A stretch of 64,000 bases of DNA from Alteromonas sp. V450 (GTDB taxonomy: Bacteria > Pseudomonadota > Gammaproteobacteria > Enterobacterales > Alteromonadaceae). The notes beneath the pieces were generated by a model. It had not been told where the DNA came from. It made no database searches and saw only the letters and a list, made by a program, of their open reading frames with translations. This document shows, in pieces, positions 38,432 through 47,754 of this stretch (position 1 is the stretch's first letter; each line of letters begins with the position of its first letter). Location of the stretch: positions 3,906,001 to 3,970,000 of the forward strand of contig NZ_MODU01000004.1 in assembly GCF_001885075.1 (NCBI RefSeq). Direction: 5' to 3'. Position numbers and translations under genes: made by a program.

Positions 38432-38703
38432 TCGTAGTCAAGTTTACCTCCACCAGTGCAAAATAAAAAAAGAAAAAACAGTGCTAAAACACCAAAACTG
38501 GATTATGGTGGAATTAAGGGTTCGATAATTTAACGAACGAACCTTTGAGGCAGAAAGAGTAGTACTGCTTCTCAGTCGACGCGAGTAGGGGAAGAAGTCC
38601 TGTTTCGAGCGGCATTCTCCTACAACCGTAACGGTAGCTTGTTAGCGTGTGCGTTCATAAATGGACAAAGCACCTAGCTTGGCTTTATTGACCGGAGTGA
38701 AGG
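38432..38703 (+). other. phoH2 upstream region
   Basis: This 272-bp divergent gap holds no clear ORF. Two weak inverted repeats are visible: GTAGG/CCTAC around 38586-38624 and CCGTAACGG around 38626-38634. GGAGTGAAGG just before 38704 is the ribosome site of the PhoH-type gene. No confident promoter was assigned. Confidence 0.35.
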
Positions 38704-40101
38704 ATGCCAAGAAAAAATTCTACTGATACAAAAATTTACGTCCTCGATACCAATATCCTGCTGCACGAACCTCACGCTTTTCTCTCCTTTAAAGAACACG
38801 ACGTGGTTATTCCAATGACTGTATTGGAAGAGCTCGACTACATCAAAGACAGTAAAAAAGACGTGGCGCGAGACGCACGAGTTTCTATTCGAGCGATGGA
38901 GGATTTACTCCATGATGCAACGCCAGAAAATATGCTAGCCGGTGTATCAATGGAAGGGTTAGGGGCTGGACAAACGGCGCCTACAGGTAGCTTGTCTATA
39001 TTTGCCGACCTTAATATGGTTGAGGCTCAGCAGGTGTTTACCAGCAATGAAAATGACAACCGTATAATCAATGTAGCGCTGCACCTGCAAAAGACCTTCG
39101 CGCCGCAAAAAGTGGTGTTGGTCACTAAAGACTTAAACATGCGCCTCAAGGCTAAAGGGGCAGGCCTTGCTCATGTTGAAGACTACCGCACCGACCAGCT
39201 AATTACTGACATAAAATATCTATCTCGCGGGTTTCATACCTTTGAAGGAAACTTCTGGGATAATGTAAAAAGTGTAGACAGTCGCACTGAAGGGCGCGAC
39301 ACCATTCACACCATACCAAAATCCATGCTCCCAGAGGCGTATGTGAACGAGTTCTTGCTCGATGAAACAAAACAATTTGCAGGTCTGGTGGAAGAGATTA
39401 CCAACGATCACCTAGAAGTGCTGGATTTAGGTTACGAGCGCTTAATGGGTCGTCACGCTTGGGGCATTACACCAAAAAATATAGGTCAGGCTATGGCGCT
39501 TCATTCGCTGCTCGACCCACACATTGATATGGTTATTCTCACTGGCCCTGCCGGTAGTGGTAAAACGCTACTTGCGTTAGCGGCAGCCCTTGAAATGGTG
39601 GTAGAGCGTAACATGTATGACAAAATCATTGTTACGCGAAGCACGCCGGAAATTGCTGAGTCCATAGGCTTTTTGCCGGGAACGGAAGAAGAAAAAATGT
39701 TGCCTTGGTTGGCAGCCATTACCGATTCTTTGGAAGTACTCCACAAGCACGACGAAAATACCAAAGGTTCTATGAATTACATCATGGAAAAAGCCAACAT
39801 TCAGTACAAGTCGGTAAACTTTATGCGAGGTAGAAGTATTCAAAATGCGATTGTGATTTTGGATGAGTCGCAAAACTTAACCGCGTCGCAGCTTAAAACC
39901 ATTATCACACGCTGCGGTGAAGGAACGAAGCTGATAGTGGGCGGAAACCTTGCGCAGATTGACAGTAACTATCTGAGTGCAGTGACCTCGGGCCTAACTT
40001 ACTTGGTTGAAAAGTTTAAGGACTTCTCAGGCAGTGCCACCATAAACCTAGATGGTGTAGTAAGAAGCCGTCTTGCAAGCTTTGCTGAAGAGAATTTATA
40101 G
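38704..40101 (+). CDS. PIN-PhoH ATPase (PhoH2-type RNA helicase/RNase)
   Basis: A 465-aa fusion of an N-terminal PIN nuclease domain (about residues 8-160: VLDTNILLHEP, VLEELDYIKDSKKDVARDAR, LVTKDLNMRLKA) with a C-terminal PhoH P-loop ATPase (about 250-460: LTGPAGSGKTLLALAAA and VILDESQNLTASQLKT). PhoH2 proteins unwind and cut RNA in vitro, and in some bacteria are paired with an antitoxin-like PhoAT; no small upstream gene is seen here. An excellent ribosome site (GGAGTGAAGG) precedes the ATG. It is monocistronic and ends at the terminator at 40130-40158, divergent from the gluzincin gene. Confidence 0.92.
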   Translation: MPRKNSTDTKIYVLDTNILLHEPHAFLSFKEHDVVIPMTVLEELDYIKDSKKDVARDARVSIRAMEDLLHDATPENMLAGVSMEGLGAGQTAPTGSLSIFADLNMVEAQQVFTSNENDNRIINVALHLQKTFAPQKVVLVTKDLNMRLKAKGAGLAHVEDYRTDQLITDIKYLSRGFHTFEGNFWDNVKSVDSRTEGRDTIHTIPKSMLPEAYVNEFLLDETKQFAGLVEEITNDHLEVLDLGYERLMGRHAWGITPKNIGQAMALHSLLDPHIDMVILTGPAGSGKTLLALAAALEMVVERNMYDKIIVTRSTPEIAESIGFLPGTEEEKMLPWLAAITDSLEVLHKHDENTKGSMNYIMEKANIQYKSVNFMRGRSIQNAIVILDESQNLTASQLKTIITRCGEGTKLIVGGNLAQIDSNYLSAVTSGLTYLVEKFKDFSGSATINLDGVVRSRLASFAEENL

Positions 40102-40129
40102 TGGGCAGCCTTTTCTAAGCCTTTTAATT

Positions 40130-40158
40130 AAAGCGCCTTTATCGCAAAGGCGCTTTTT
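40130..40158. terminator. Bidirectional terminator after the PhoH-type gene
   Basis: AAAGCGCCTTT pairs with AAAGGCGCTTT around ATCGC, followed by T5. It sits between the convergent PIN-PhoH and transglutaminase-like genes and can serve both. Confidence 0.88.
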
Positions 40159-40164
40159 GTGTTT

Positions 40165-41190
40165 TTACTTTACTACTTCCACTTGATAGCGCCCTGTCAC
40201 AATGTTGCGTTCAGTATCTTCAGATACTTGTCCAAACTCAATAAGTGCCGGGCCCGTTGGATCGTAGAGTATGTAAGTGTCGCCTTCGTACTCTATGGTC
40301 CGGTCTTTATCGGAGGGGGTCAGTGCAACACCTACGAGTGCATGGTTAGGTAGATAGACAATAATCATTTTAGTTGAGGGTAAAAAAGCCCTAACCATAG
40401 ACGATGCCAACACTGCTTTACTGTCACAGTCCCCTAGGTTCTGCATGAGCACACTAATAGGTGGTGCAAAGCCAGAACCATTGCTGACCGTTCTATCTTC
40501 TAATGTATCGTATGGAATACTTTGCAGCCAACTTAAAATAAGGGAGAAATACGCTCTTGAATCTGATTCAGGTGCTACTTTTTCATAAAACGCTTGAGAT
40601 GCCGACAGTAACGAAGTGACTGACTCTGCAGCGTAACGAACATGGTCCGGTTTGATAGCAGGTTGATTAAAGAGCGTTGTAAAACGTTGAAAATAATGCT
40701 CATTAAGATATTGATCATACGCTTGTTGGCGCACTGTTTTTAAATTACTCAGGATTGTTTGAACCTTCGTTTCATCGGTCCCTTTTACCTGAATTTCAAT
40801 GCTGTCTCGTTTGGGTAGGATGTTTATTCTTGCGTCTTTCGGGTCGATTTTTTTAGCTTCCTCCATCAGCGCTACAGTAATATATCGTTGTACTATCAGA
40901 GGTTTATAATTTGACTGTTGGGATGGTGCTTCATTAAACGCACTGTCAGGCAGTGTGAAAGAAATGGATTGTTTAGTATTGGTATGATCCATCCATTCGT
41001 AATGAAAAAGTACCCCTAAGTCAGTATGCGTCTTTTTATATTTTAGTTGCTCGCTAAAGGCCACCGTTGACAACCCAGCACTCGCCAGTATCAAAAGTAG
41101 GGTTACTGCTTTCGCGAATAAAAACACGTAGCGGGTGGGTGAATAGGGACTATTCTTTTGTATTCTTTTACGCACTGGGCGAAACCACAA
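40165..41190 (-). CDS. Transglutaminase-like cysteine peptidase family protein, membrane-anchored
   Basis: A 341-aa protein with one N-terminal hydrophobic segment (FLFAKAVTLLLILASAGLS) that may be a signal anchor. The C-terminal third has the transglutaminase-like triad order: Cys in LGDCDSKAVLASSMV, His in LPNHALVGV and Asp in YILYDPTGPA. The middle part has no recognised fold. The start is a TTG at 41190 with no clear ribosome site; a GTG at codon 6 is an alternative. The role is unknown, probably envelope protein processing or crosslinking. It is a single gene, 132 bp from cysG. Confidence 0.7.
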   Translation of the reverse strand: MWFRPVRKRIQKNSPYSPTRYVFLFAKAVTLLLILASAGLSTVAFSEQLKYKKTHTDLGVLFHYEWMDHTNTKQSISFTLPDSAFNEAPSQQSNYKPLIVQRYITVALMEEAKKIDPKDARINILPKRDSIEIQVKGTDETKVQTILSNLKTVRQQAYDQYLNEHYFQRFTTLFNQPAIKPDHVRYAAESVTSLLSASQAFYEKVAPESDSRAYFSLILSWLQSIPYDTLEDRTVSNGSGFAPPISVLMQNLGDCDSKAVLASSMVRAFLPSTKMIIVYLPNHALVGVALTPSDKDRTIEYEGDTYILYDPTGPALIEFGQVSEDTERNIVTGRYQVEVVK

Positions 41191-41322
41191 ACTAACCAGT
41201 TCAACATATTAACAAGTATGCGTTTCTTCGAGCAAAAAACAAGCAGGTTGGCGGACAACAATATACTTGTTGACGAACAGCCACTGCGTTAGCGATGAAA
41301 TGTATCTGGACGTATAAGTTGT

Positions 41323-42708
41323 CTAGCCTTGAAACCAGTTCAATTCATCGTGAAGGCTTACCACACTACCTACAATAATAAGGGTAGGGGGCTGCAACTG
41401 CGCTGCTTCTTGCTTAGCAACAATATCTGCTAGGGTGCCGGTTAACACCTGCTGCTTTTCAGTGGTAGCTGACTGAACCAGCGCAATCGGTGTAGAAGCA
41501 TCTAAACCGTGCTCAATCATCTTTTCACAGATAATAGGAAGCCCTGTTAGCCCCATATAGAACACTGCAGTTTGATTTCGTTGTGCAAGGGCTGGCCAGT
41601 TAAGATCGATAGTGCCGTTTTTAAGGTGACCTGTTGCAAACACCACAGATTGTGCGTGGTCGCGGTGAGTTAGGGGAATACCCGCATAGCTAGATGCCCC
41701 GCTTGCTGCAGTAATGCCCGGCACAACCTGAAACTCAATACCGTGCTTAATAAGGGTTTGAATTTCTTCTCCACCACGGCCAAATATGAACGGGTCGCCG
41801 CCCTTCAGCCGCACTACACGGTTGCCCTTTTTGGCCTCATCAACCATTAGCTGGTTTATGTCGTCCTGAGGAAGTGTGTGATTGCTTTTGGCCTTGCCCA
41901 CGTAAATCTTCTCAGCGTCCCGGCGCACAAGCTCCAGAATTTGCGGCGATACTAAGCGGTCGTAGACCACCACATCAGCTTTTTGCATTAAGCGCAATGC
42001 ACGGAAAGTGAGAAGATCGGGGTCGCCAGGGCCGGCCCCCACCAAATACACCTGCCCTTCTACTTTTTTGTCTTCAGCGGCGGCTTGTAGTGCCAACTCA
42101 AAAGCCTCATCAGCTTTTTGGTCTTGGCCTTTTTCTACCATTTCCGCGATGTCGCCATCGAGTACATCTTCCCAGAAGTATCGACGAGCGGTAACACCGT
42201 TTAGGGTTTGTTTTACTTTATCGCGGAACTTTTCAGAAAACGCACCCAGTCGACTTAAGTTAGCGGGTAGTACAGTCTCTAACTTTTGACGCAAATAACG
42301 AAGCAATACAGGCGCTACACCACCACTGCTCATGGCTATAACAATAGGAGAACGGTCAACAATAGAAGGAGTAATAAATTGGCAAAGCGGTGTGTTGTCC
42401 ACCACGTTTACTAATACTTTATTAGCGCGCGCTAAGTCGTGAATATGTTGATTTACATCGCCTTTGTCGGTGGCAATGAAAACCATGTCTTTATGGGTGA
42501 GATCGCTATTTTCAAACTCGCGTTCAATGAGTGTCACTTTCTCATTAAGTGCCAACTGCTTCACCGTATCGCAAACCCAAGGCGCCACCACGGTGATGGT
42601 CGCAGGTGTCTTCATTATAAGCTCTAGCTTACGGGCTGCTACTTCACCAGCCCCAACAATCAGGACATGGAGTTTTCTGGCATCTAGAAATAACGGAAAG
42701 TAATCCAT
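41323..42708 (-). CDS. cysG: Siroheme synthase (multifunctional CysG)
   Basis: Makes siroheme from uroporphyrinogen III, needed by sulfite and nitrite reductases. The N-terminal dehydrogenase/ferrochelatase part (about residues 1-215) begins MDYFPLFLDARKLHVLIVGAG with a Gly-rich NAD loop. The C-terminal SUMT methyltransferase (about 220-460) contains VYLVGAGPGDPDLLTFRALR, VVRLKGGDPFIFGRGGEE and VPGITAASGASSYAGIPLTHR-type motifs. Start at ATG 42708, which matches the E. coli start and gives 461 aa (E. coli 457); an ATG at 42762 would add 18 unconserved residues. No sulfate reduction genes are nearby. Confidence 0.96.
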   Translation of the reverse strand: MDYFPLFLDARKLHVLIVGAGEVAARKLELIMKTPATITVVAPWVCDTVKQLALNEKVTLIEREFENSDLTHKDMVFIATDKGDVNQHIHDLARANKVLVNVVDNTPLCQFITPSIVDRSPIVIAMSSGGVAPVLLRYLRQKLETVLPANLSRLGAFSEKFRDKVKQTLNGVTARRYFWEDVLDGDIAEMVEKGQDQKADEAFELALQAAAEDKKVEGQVYLVGAGPGDPDLLTFRALRLMQKADVVVYDRLVSPQILELVRRDAEKIYVGKAKSNHTLPQDDINQLMVDEAKKGNRVVRLKGGDPFIFGRGGEEIQTLIKHGIEFQVVPGITAASGASSYAGIPLTHRDHAQSVVFATGHLKNGTIDLNWPALAQRNQTAVFYMGLTGLPIICEKMIEHGLDASTPIALVQSATTEKQQVLTGTLADIVAKQEAAQLQPPTLIIVGSVVSLHDELNWFQG

Positions 42709-42837
42709 AAAGGTTTTCTTAGCTTCAAATACAAAAAAAGAACTGACACTATTTTGCGCCAATTCTTTTTAATAAGAAAACAACGAAAACAGCCTTTATA
42801 TTGCAATTAGTTATATAAAAGCTGAATGTGTTGCTAT

Positions 42838-44622
42838 TTAGTTCTTACGCTTACGGTTTTCGCGATCTCCGCGATTGCCTCGGTCTTCACGGTTGCCGCG
42901 AGGTGCTCTGTCACCACGGTTACCACGATCGCCACGACCTTTTGCAGGAGGCGTATCAGACCATTCGCGAATATTCAAACGCTGACCAGCAACACGGGTG
43001 CCCTGTAGCGTATCGCGCGTTTCCTTAGGCATGCCGTCAGGAAGGTCTACCGTGCTGAAGTTGTCATAAATTTCGATAGCGCCAATGTGCTTCGAATTTA
43101 TGTTTGCTTCATTAGCAATAGCGCCAACGATGTTGCCAGGCTTCGCGCCATGTACATGACCTACCTCAATGCGGAAGCGCTGCATGCCTTCTTCAGGTTT
43201 GCGGTTACCGCGTGGTACTCGCGGCTTTCTCTCACGACCGTCACGAGAGTTTCTGTCGCGGCTATCACGCTGAGGCTTGCTGTTAATATCTGGTCGATCT
43301 GATTCTTTAAGAATTAGCGGCTCATCACCTTGCGCAATTTTAAGCAGTGCTGCCATCAAAACTTCAGGAGACGCTTCGTTTTCTTCTTTAATCATCTCAA
43401 CGATTGGCATTAATGATTCAATGCTATCGTCTTGCGCTGCTTCGGCAACTGACTGCTTAAAGCGGCTCAAACGGGTTTCATTTATCTCGCTAATTGAAGG
43501 AATTGGCATCGCTTCAATAGGTTGCTTAGTGGTTTTCTCAATCGAGAACAACAAGCGCTTTTCACGGTGAGAAATGAACAGGATTGCGTCACCCTGGCGT
43601 CCTGCACGACCTGTACGACCAATACGGTGAACGTAAGATTCACTGTCGTACGGGATATCGTAGTTGATAACGTGACTTACACGCTCAACGTCAAGACCAC
43701 GGGCTACTACGTCAGTAGCGACAAGAATGTCGATCTTACCCTGTTTAAGCTTTTCAACAGTACGTTCACGGGCTGCCTGAGGAATATCACCGTTTAGCGG
43801 TTCTACATCGTAACCACGGGCAGACAGTTTATCTGCTAATTCAACAGTAGCGGTTTTCGTACGTACGAAAATGATCATGCCGTCAAACACTTCCACTTCC
43901 ATGATGCGCGTTAGCGCTTCAAGTTTGTGGTGTGGTGCAATTTGGCAATAGCGCTGGCGAATAGTGCTAGCCGTACTTACCTTTGACGCAATTTTAACGT
44001 GCTTAGGGTCTTTTAAGTAACGCTGAGTAATTTTCTTGATTGGACCAGGCATAGTAGCCGAGAACAGCGCGGTTTGACGCTCTTCTGGTGCATGGCTAAG
44101 AATAAGTTCAACGTCATCGATAAAGCCCATACGAAGCATTTCGTCAGCTTCGTCTAGTACTAGGAACTTAAGTTCGCTTAAGTCTAGCGTTTTGCGCTTA
44201 ATATGGTCGATGATACGGCCTGGTGTACCAACAACCACCTGAACGCCACGCTTAAGCTGGCGAATTTGGTTGTCGTACGACTGACCGCCGTATACCGGAA
44301 GTACTTTAATTTTTTGACTAAAGCTCGCATAAACCTGAAACGCCTCTGCAACCTGAATAGCTAGTTCACGAGTTGGGGCCAATACCAGTAATTGCGGCTT
44401 ACGTTCTTCAGGATCGATGTTTGCCAACATAGGCAGGGCAAACGCAGCGGTTTTTCCTGTCCCTGTCTGTGCCTGACCGAGTAAATCGTGCCCTTCAAGT
44501 AAAAGAGGAATACTCTCGGCTTGAATAGGAGACGGTTTCTCGTAGCCAACTTTTTCAAGGGCTTGTAAGATAGGTTCTGGTAAATTGAGGTCTTTAAATG
44601 TCATGTCGACAGTTGTGGTCAT
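42838..44622 (-). CDS. deaD: DEAD-box RNA helicase DeaD/CsdA
   Basis: ATP-dependent RNA helicase for 50S ribosome assembly and cold-adapted mRNA unwinding. Core motifs in order: Q motif PSPIQAESIP, Walker A AQTGTGKTAAFA, PTRELAIQ, GTPGRIIDH, DEAD box LDEADEMLRMGF, SAT, RGLDVERV and HRIGRTGRAGR. A dimerisation and DbpA-type RNA-binding domain (about residues 470-560) precedes a low-complexity tail of RG/RD/RN repeats. The length of 594 aa fits DeaD (629 in E. coli). Start at ATG 44622; ATG 44604 is possible. The long 292-bp intergenic region upstream leaves room for a cold-shock leader. Confidence 0.95.
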   Translation of the reverse strand: MTTTVDMTFKDLNLPEPILQALEKVGYEKPSPIQAESIPLLLEGHDLLGQAQTGTGKTAAFALPMLANIDPEERKPQLLVLAPTRELAIQVAEAFQVYASFSQKIKVLPVYGGQSYDNQIRQLKRGVQVVVGTPGRIIDHIKRKTLDLSELKFLVLDEADEMLRMGFIDDVELILSHAPEERQTALFSATMPGPIKKITQRYLKDPKHVKIASKVSTASTIRQRYCQIAPHHKLEALTRIMEVEVFDGMIIFVRTKTATVELADKLSARGYDVEPLNGDIPQAARERTVEKLKQGKIDILVATDVVARGLDVERVSHVINYDIPYDSESYVHRIGRTGRAGRQGDAILFISHREKRLLFSIEKTTKQPIEAMPIPSISEINETRLSRFKQSVAEAAQDDSIESLMPIVEMIKEENEASPEVLMAALLKIAQGDEPLILKESDRPDINSKPQRDSRDRNSRDGRERKPRVPRGNRKPEEGMQRFRIEVGHVHGAKPGNIVGAIANEANINSKHIGAIEIYDNFSTVDLPDGMPKETRDTLQGTRVAGQRLNIREWSDTPPAKGRGDRGNRGDRAPRGNREDRGNRGDRENRKRKN

Positions 44623-44914
44623 TAAGGATCCTGGTGCATTAAGTAAGGAGGGTGCGGCATACGACTAAACCGTACTTTTGCGGTTTATTATCGCAAGACG
44701 CTATACAGCATTTGAATTGCAAAAGAGCAAGGTTCATTGACTTATTTCTAGCGTTTTTCGCGATATGCTTGCCAGCAGTGTTGCAAAAACCGTTATTATA
44801 TTCGAATAATGACCATGTTGCCACGAAATTGCAGTATTTTGTCGAAATAATAAACAGGAAAAAAGTTGTATTCTATCCCATGGCCAGAATTTTGAGGTAG
44901 AGCAAGGAATTACG

Positions 44915-47683
44915 ATGATTAAAACAAATAAACTAATAAAGCGTTCTTCAATATCTGTGCTTCTTTTAAGCGCTTTACTGTCAGGATGCAGTGAAAAGTC
45001 CATGGAAAGCCATTTAGCCGATGCACGCAATTACGTATCTCAGCAGCAGTTCGATGCTGCGGTTGTCGAATACAAAAATGCAATACAAAAGTCACCAAAT
45101 GCGGCGGAGCCAAGGTTCGAACTTGGCAGAATATACATCCAAAATAAAGACTACAACGCTGCAGAAAAGGAATTAAATAAAGCTTTGGAGCTAGGATACC
45201 CCGCGAATAATGTCATTCCTTTATTGTCGATAGCATACCAACAATCTGGCGCAGAAAATGCCCTGGCGGGTGTGGATTATCGAGCCGATGGCATGACGGC
45301 GGTGGAATCTGCTGAGGTAGGCTTTTATAAATTACAGGCACTTGTTCAACTTGGCAAAGTAGACGATGCGCAAGCGCTCATTGATGATCTTTCTTCTCTT
45401 GATACCGAGTCGGTCTATAAGGGATTAATTGAAAGCTACCGTTTTATTATCGATGACGATATCGACAATGCGATAGCGGCAACGGAGACGCTCAGGGCGC
45501 GGTCGCCGCTTAACAAAGATGTGCTTCAACAGCTTGCTAAGCTTTACCTTTTAAACAGCGAGCAAGACAAAGCAATCGACATATACAGCGAATATTTAAA
45601 AAGCTATCCAGATGATGTAACAAGTAAATTTGCCTATGTTTCATTGTTGATTGAACAGCGTAGCCTAGAGAAAGCCGAGCCTCTCGTAGACCAGTTATTG
45701 GCACTTAACGAGAACAACCCGCTACTTAACACGTATAAAGGGATCATCGAATCTGCCCAAGGTAAGTATGCTGAAGCTTTAGGTTATCTTGAACTTGCGA
45801 TCCAAAATGGGCGAAGCGATCAGGTAGTTCGGCTTGTTGCGGGTTATAGCGCCTATCAAATCCAAGATTTCGAAGCGGCTCAGCGGCATTTAACAATGGT
45901 CGCCTCTAGTCTTCCAGATAATCATCCGGGGCTACGCATGCTAGCCGATAGCATGTTGCAGTTAGGTGAGAACGATGAAGCACTTGAAGTACTTAATCGA
46001 GTAGAGGGTGAACAAACCGCTGATGCAAGACTGTTTTCTAAAGCAAGCTATCAGCTGCTGCGAGAAGGAAATGAGTTTGGCGCCAGACAAATGGTGGAAA
46101 AATCGGAGACCGTGAGTGAATCTGCTGAAGATTTGTCTCGACTAGGTGTTCTTCAGCTTTCGCTTAATGATATTGAAGGTATTGTTAATCTTGAGGAAGC
46201 GGTGAACAAAGCGCCGGACTCAGCGACGACACAGTCTACGTTACTGCGCGCGTATGTCGCGACAAATCAATTTGAAAAAGCTAAAGCTGCTGCAATTGAA
46301 TGGCACGAAAAGGCCCCTGAAACATCTATTCCATTGGTATACCTTGGGAGTATCGCTACCGTTGAGGGAGACTTCGACGCAGCAAACCAGTATCTAGAGC
46401 AAGCGAGTCAAAAGCCTGATGCGAATAACGAGGTGACTTACTCAAAAGTAAATTTGCTCGTTGCACAGGGTGAGAAAGCGCGTGCGCTTTCATTATTAGA
46501 TACATTTATTCAAAAGAATCCAGCGGATGTTCAAGCGTTGACATTATGGTATGGCTTGGCGTCCGAGCAAAAAAATAATTCCGACGTAATTAAACATGTG
46601 GAGCGGGAGTTTAACGCCGACCGAGGCAACTTATCATTGCGCATGATGTTAGCAAAAATGTACTCACTTAATGGCGAGTTAGGTAAGTCACTAACTTTAC
46701 TGGAAGGTGTACAAGGTGATGAAAACTCGCCGTTAGCTTTCTGGAGTTTGAAAGGACAGAGCCTGCTTGCTAGCAACGACGTCAAAAAAGCTAACGCATT
46801 CTTTGACCGCTGGTTAACGTTTTACCCACAAGACAAGAACGCGGTATTGGGTAAACTTTTAATCTTAGACTCACAAAATCGTTTCAACGACGCGCTCTCG
46901 TTATTAGACAAGGTACTGAAGAGGCGCACAGATGCACAGTTGTCGTTACTGAAAGCCTATTTTCACAGCCGAATTGGGCAGTCGAAGCCTGCTTGGGAAA
47001 TTGTCAATGCCTCGACAGAGCAAGCTAAGGCTCTTCCATTTGTACGTGGAATTATCGCGCGCTTAAACTTAATAGACAGGAAACCCGAGGCAGCGTTACC
47101 ACATGCAGAGGCCGCTTATGAGGCGTCTAAAAATACAGATAATGCGCTGTTGTTAATGGCAGTGTATGACGCAACAGAACAAAGAGAAAAGTCGTATTCC
47201 TTTATTCAAGAGCATGTGAAAAATAATCCGAATGATATTCAAAGCAGCATGCTACTTGCCGAGCGACAAATAACCGATGATCGTCAGGCGGCTATGGCAA
47301 CCTACGAAAACGTTCTAGCGAATATGCCTGAGAACTTTGTAGTTTTAAATAACCTTGCCTATTTAGCATTTGAGGAAAATGACCTTATTCGCGCCGAAAC
47401 GCTGTCAAAAAAGGCGGTTTCACTGCAGCCGAACAACGCAGAAGCGGTAGACACATTAGCACAAATACATATCGCAAAAGGTGAGCTAGAAAGTGCGCTT
47501 AAGCTATACGAAAGAATTGCAACCCAACCGATTGCGAATGACGAAGTGTATTTGAATCATGTCGAGCTTCTATTAACCACCGATAAAGTTACTTTAGCGA
47601 AACGAAAACTTGCAGAACGTGAGTTAAGCTCTGCAAGTGCTAAGGCCAGGGCAGAGACACTTAAAAAGCAATACGGTATTTAA
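44915..47683 (+). CDS. prsT: TPR-repeat lipoprotein of the PEP-CTERM PrsT type
   Basis: A 922-aa lipoprotein: the signal peptide ends at LLSGC, then about 18 tetratricopeptide-like repeats run from residue 30 to the end (for example YKNAIQKSPNAAEPRFELGRIY, AENALAGVDYRADG, LVQLGKVDDAQALID, ALSLLDKVLKRR). The overall pattern and length match the PEP_TPR_lipo (PrsT) family, which accompanies the PrsK/PrsR sensory system and exosortase-sorted exopolysaccharide loci. Here no exosortase, prsK/R or glycosyltransferase is nearby, so the gene stands alone and the assignment is by resemblance. AAGGA at 7 nt before the ATG supports the start. Confidence 0.7.
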   Translation: MIKTNKLIKRSSISVLLLSALLSGCSEKSMESHLADARNYVSQQQFDAAVVEYKNAIQKSPNAAEPRFELGRIYIQNKDYNAAEKELNKALELGYPANNVIPLLSIAYQQSGAENALAGVDYRADGMTAVESAEVGFYKLQALVQLGKVDDAQALIDDLSSLDTESVYKGLIESYRFIIDDDIDNAIAATETLRARSPLNKDVLQQLAKLYLLNSEQDKAIDIYSEYLKSYPDDVTSKFAYVSLLIEQRSLEKAEPLVDQLLALNENNPLLNTYKGIIESAQGKYAEALGYLELAIQNGRSDQVVRLVAGYSAYQIQDFEAAQRHLTMVASSLPDNHPGLRMLADSMLQLGENDEALEVLNRVEGEQTADARLFSKASYQLLREGNEFGARQMVEKSETVSESAEDLSRLGVLQLSLNDIEGIVNLEEAVNKAPDSATTQSTLLRAYVATNQFEKAKAAAIEWHEKAPETSIPLVYLGSIATVEGDFDAANQYLEQASQKPDANNEVTYSKVNLLVAQGEKARALSLLDTFIQKNPADVQALTLWYGLASEQKNNSDVIKHVEREFNADRGNLSLRMMLAKMYSLNGELGKSLTLLEGVQGDENSPLAFWSLKGQSLLASNDVKKANAFFDRWLTFYPQDKNAVLGKLLILDSQNRFNDALSLLDKVLKRRTDAQLSLLKAYFHSRIGQSKPAWEIVNASTEQAKALPFVRGIIARLNLIDRKPEAALPHAEAAYEASKNTDNALLLMAVYDATEQREKSYSFIQEHVKNNPNDIQSSMLLAERQITDDRQAAMATYENVLANMPENFVVLNNLAYLAFEENDLIRAETLSKKAVSLQPNNAEAVDTLAQIHIAKGELESALKLYERIATQPIANDEVYLNHVELLLTTDKVTLAKRKLAERELSSASAKARAETLKKQYGI

Positions 47684-47705
47684 CAAAACACCATAACTAA
47701 GATTG

Positions 47706-47741
47706 AACTTACTACAGTACGATTTTGTACTGTAGTAAGTT
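47706..47741. terminator. Perfect 15-bp hairpin between convergent genes
   Basis: AACTTACTACAGTAC and GTACTGTAGTAAGTT are perfect inverted copies around GATTTT. It lies in the 71-bp gap between the PrsT-like gene and the convergent ion-channel gene. The stem is strong but no T-run follows on either strand, so it may act as an mRNA-end stabiliser or a factor-dependent terminator rather than a classical one. Confidence 0.65.
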
Positions 47742-47754
47742 GGTATGCCGAGGT

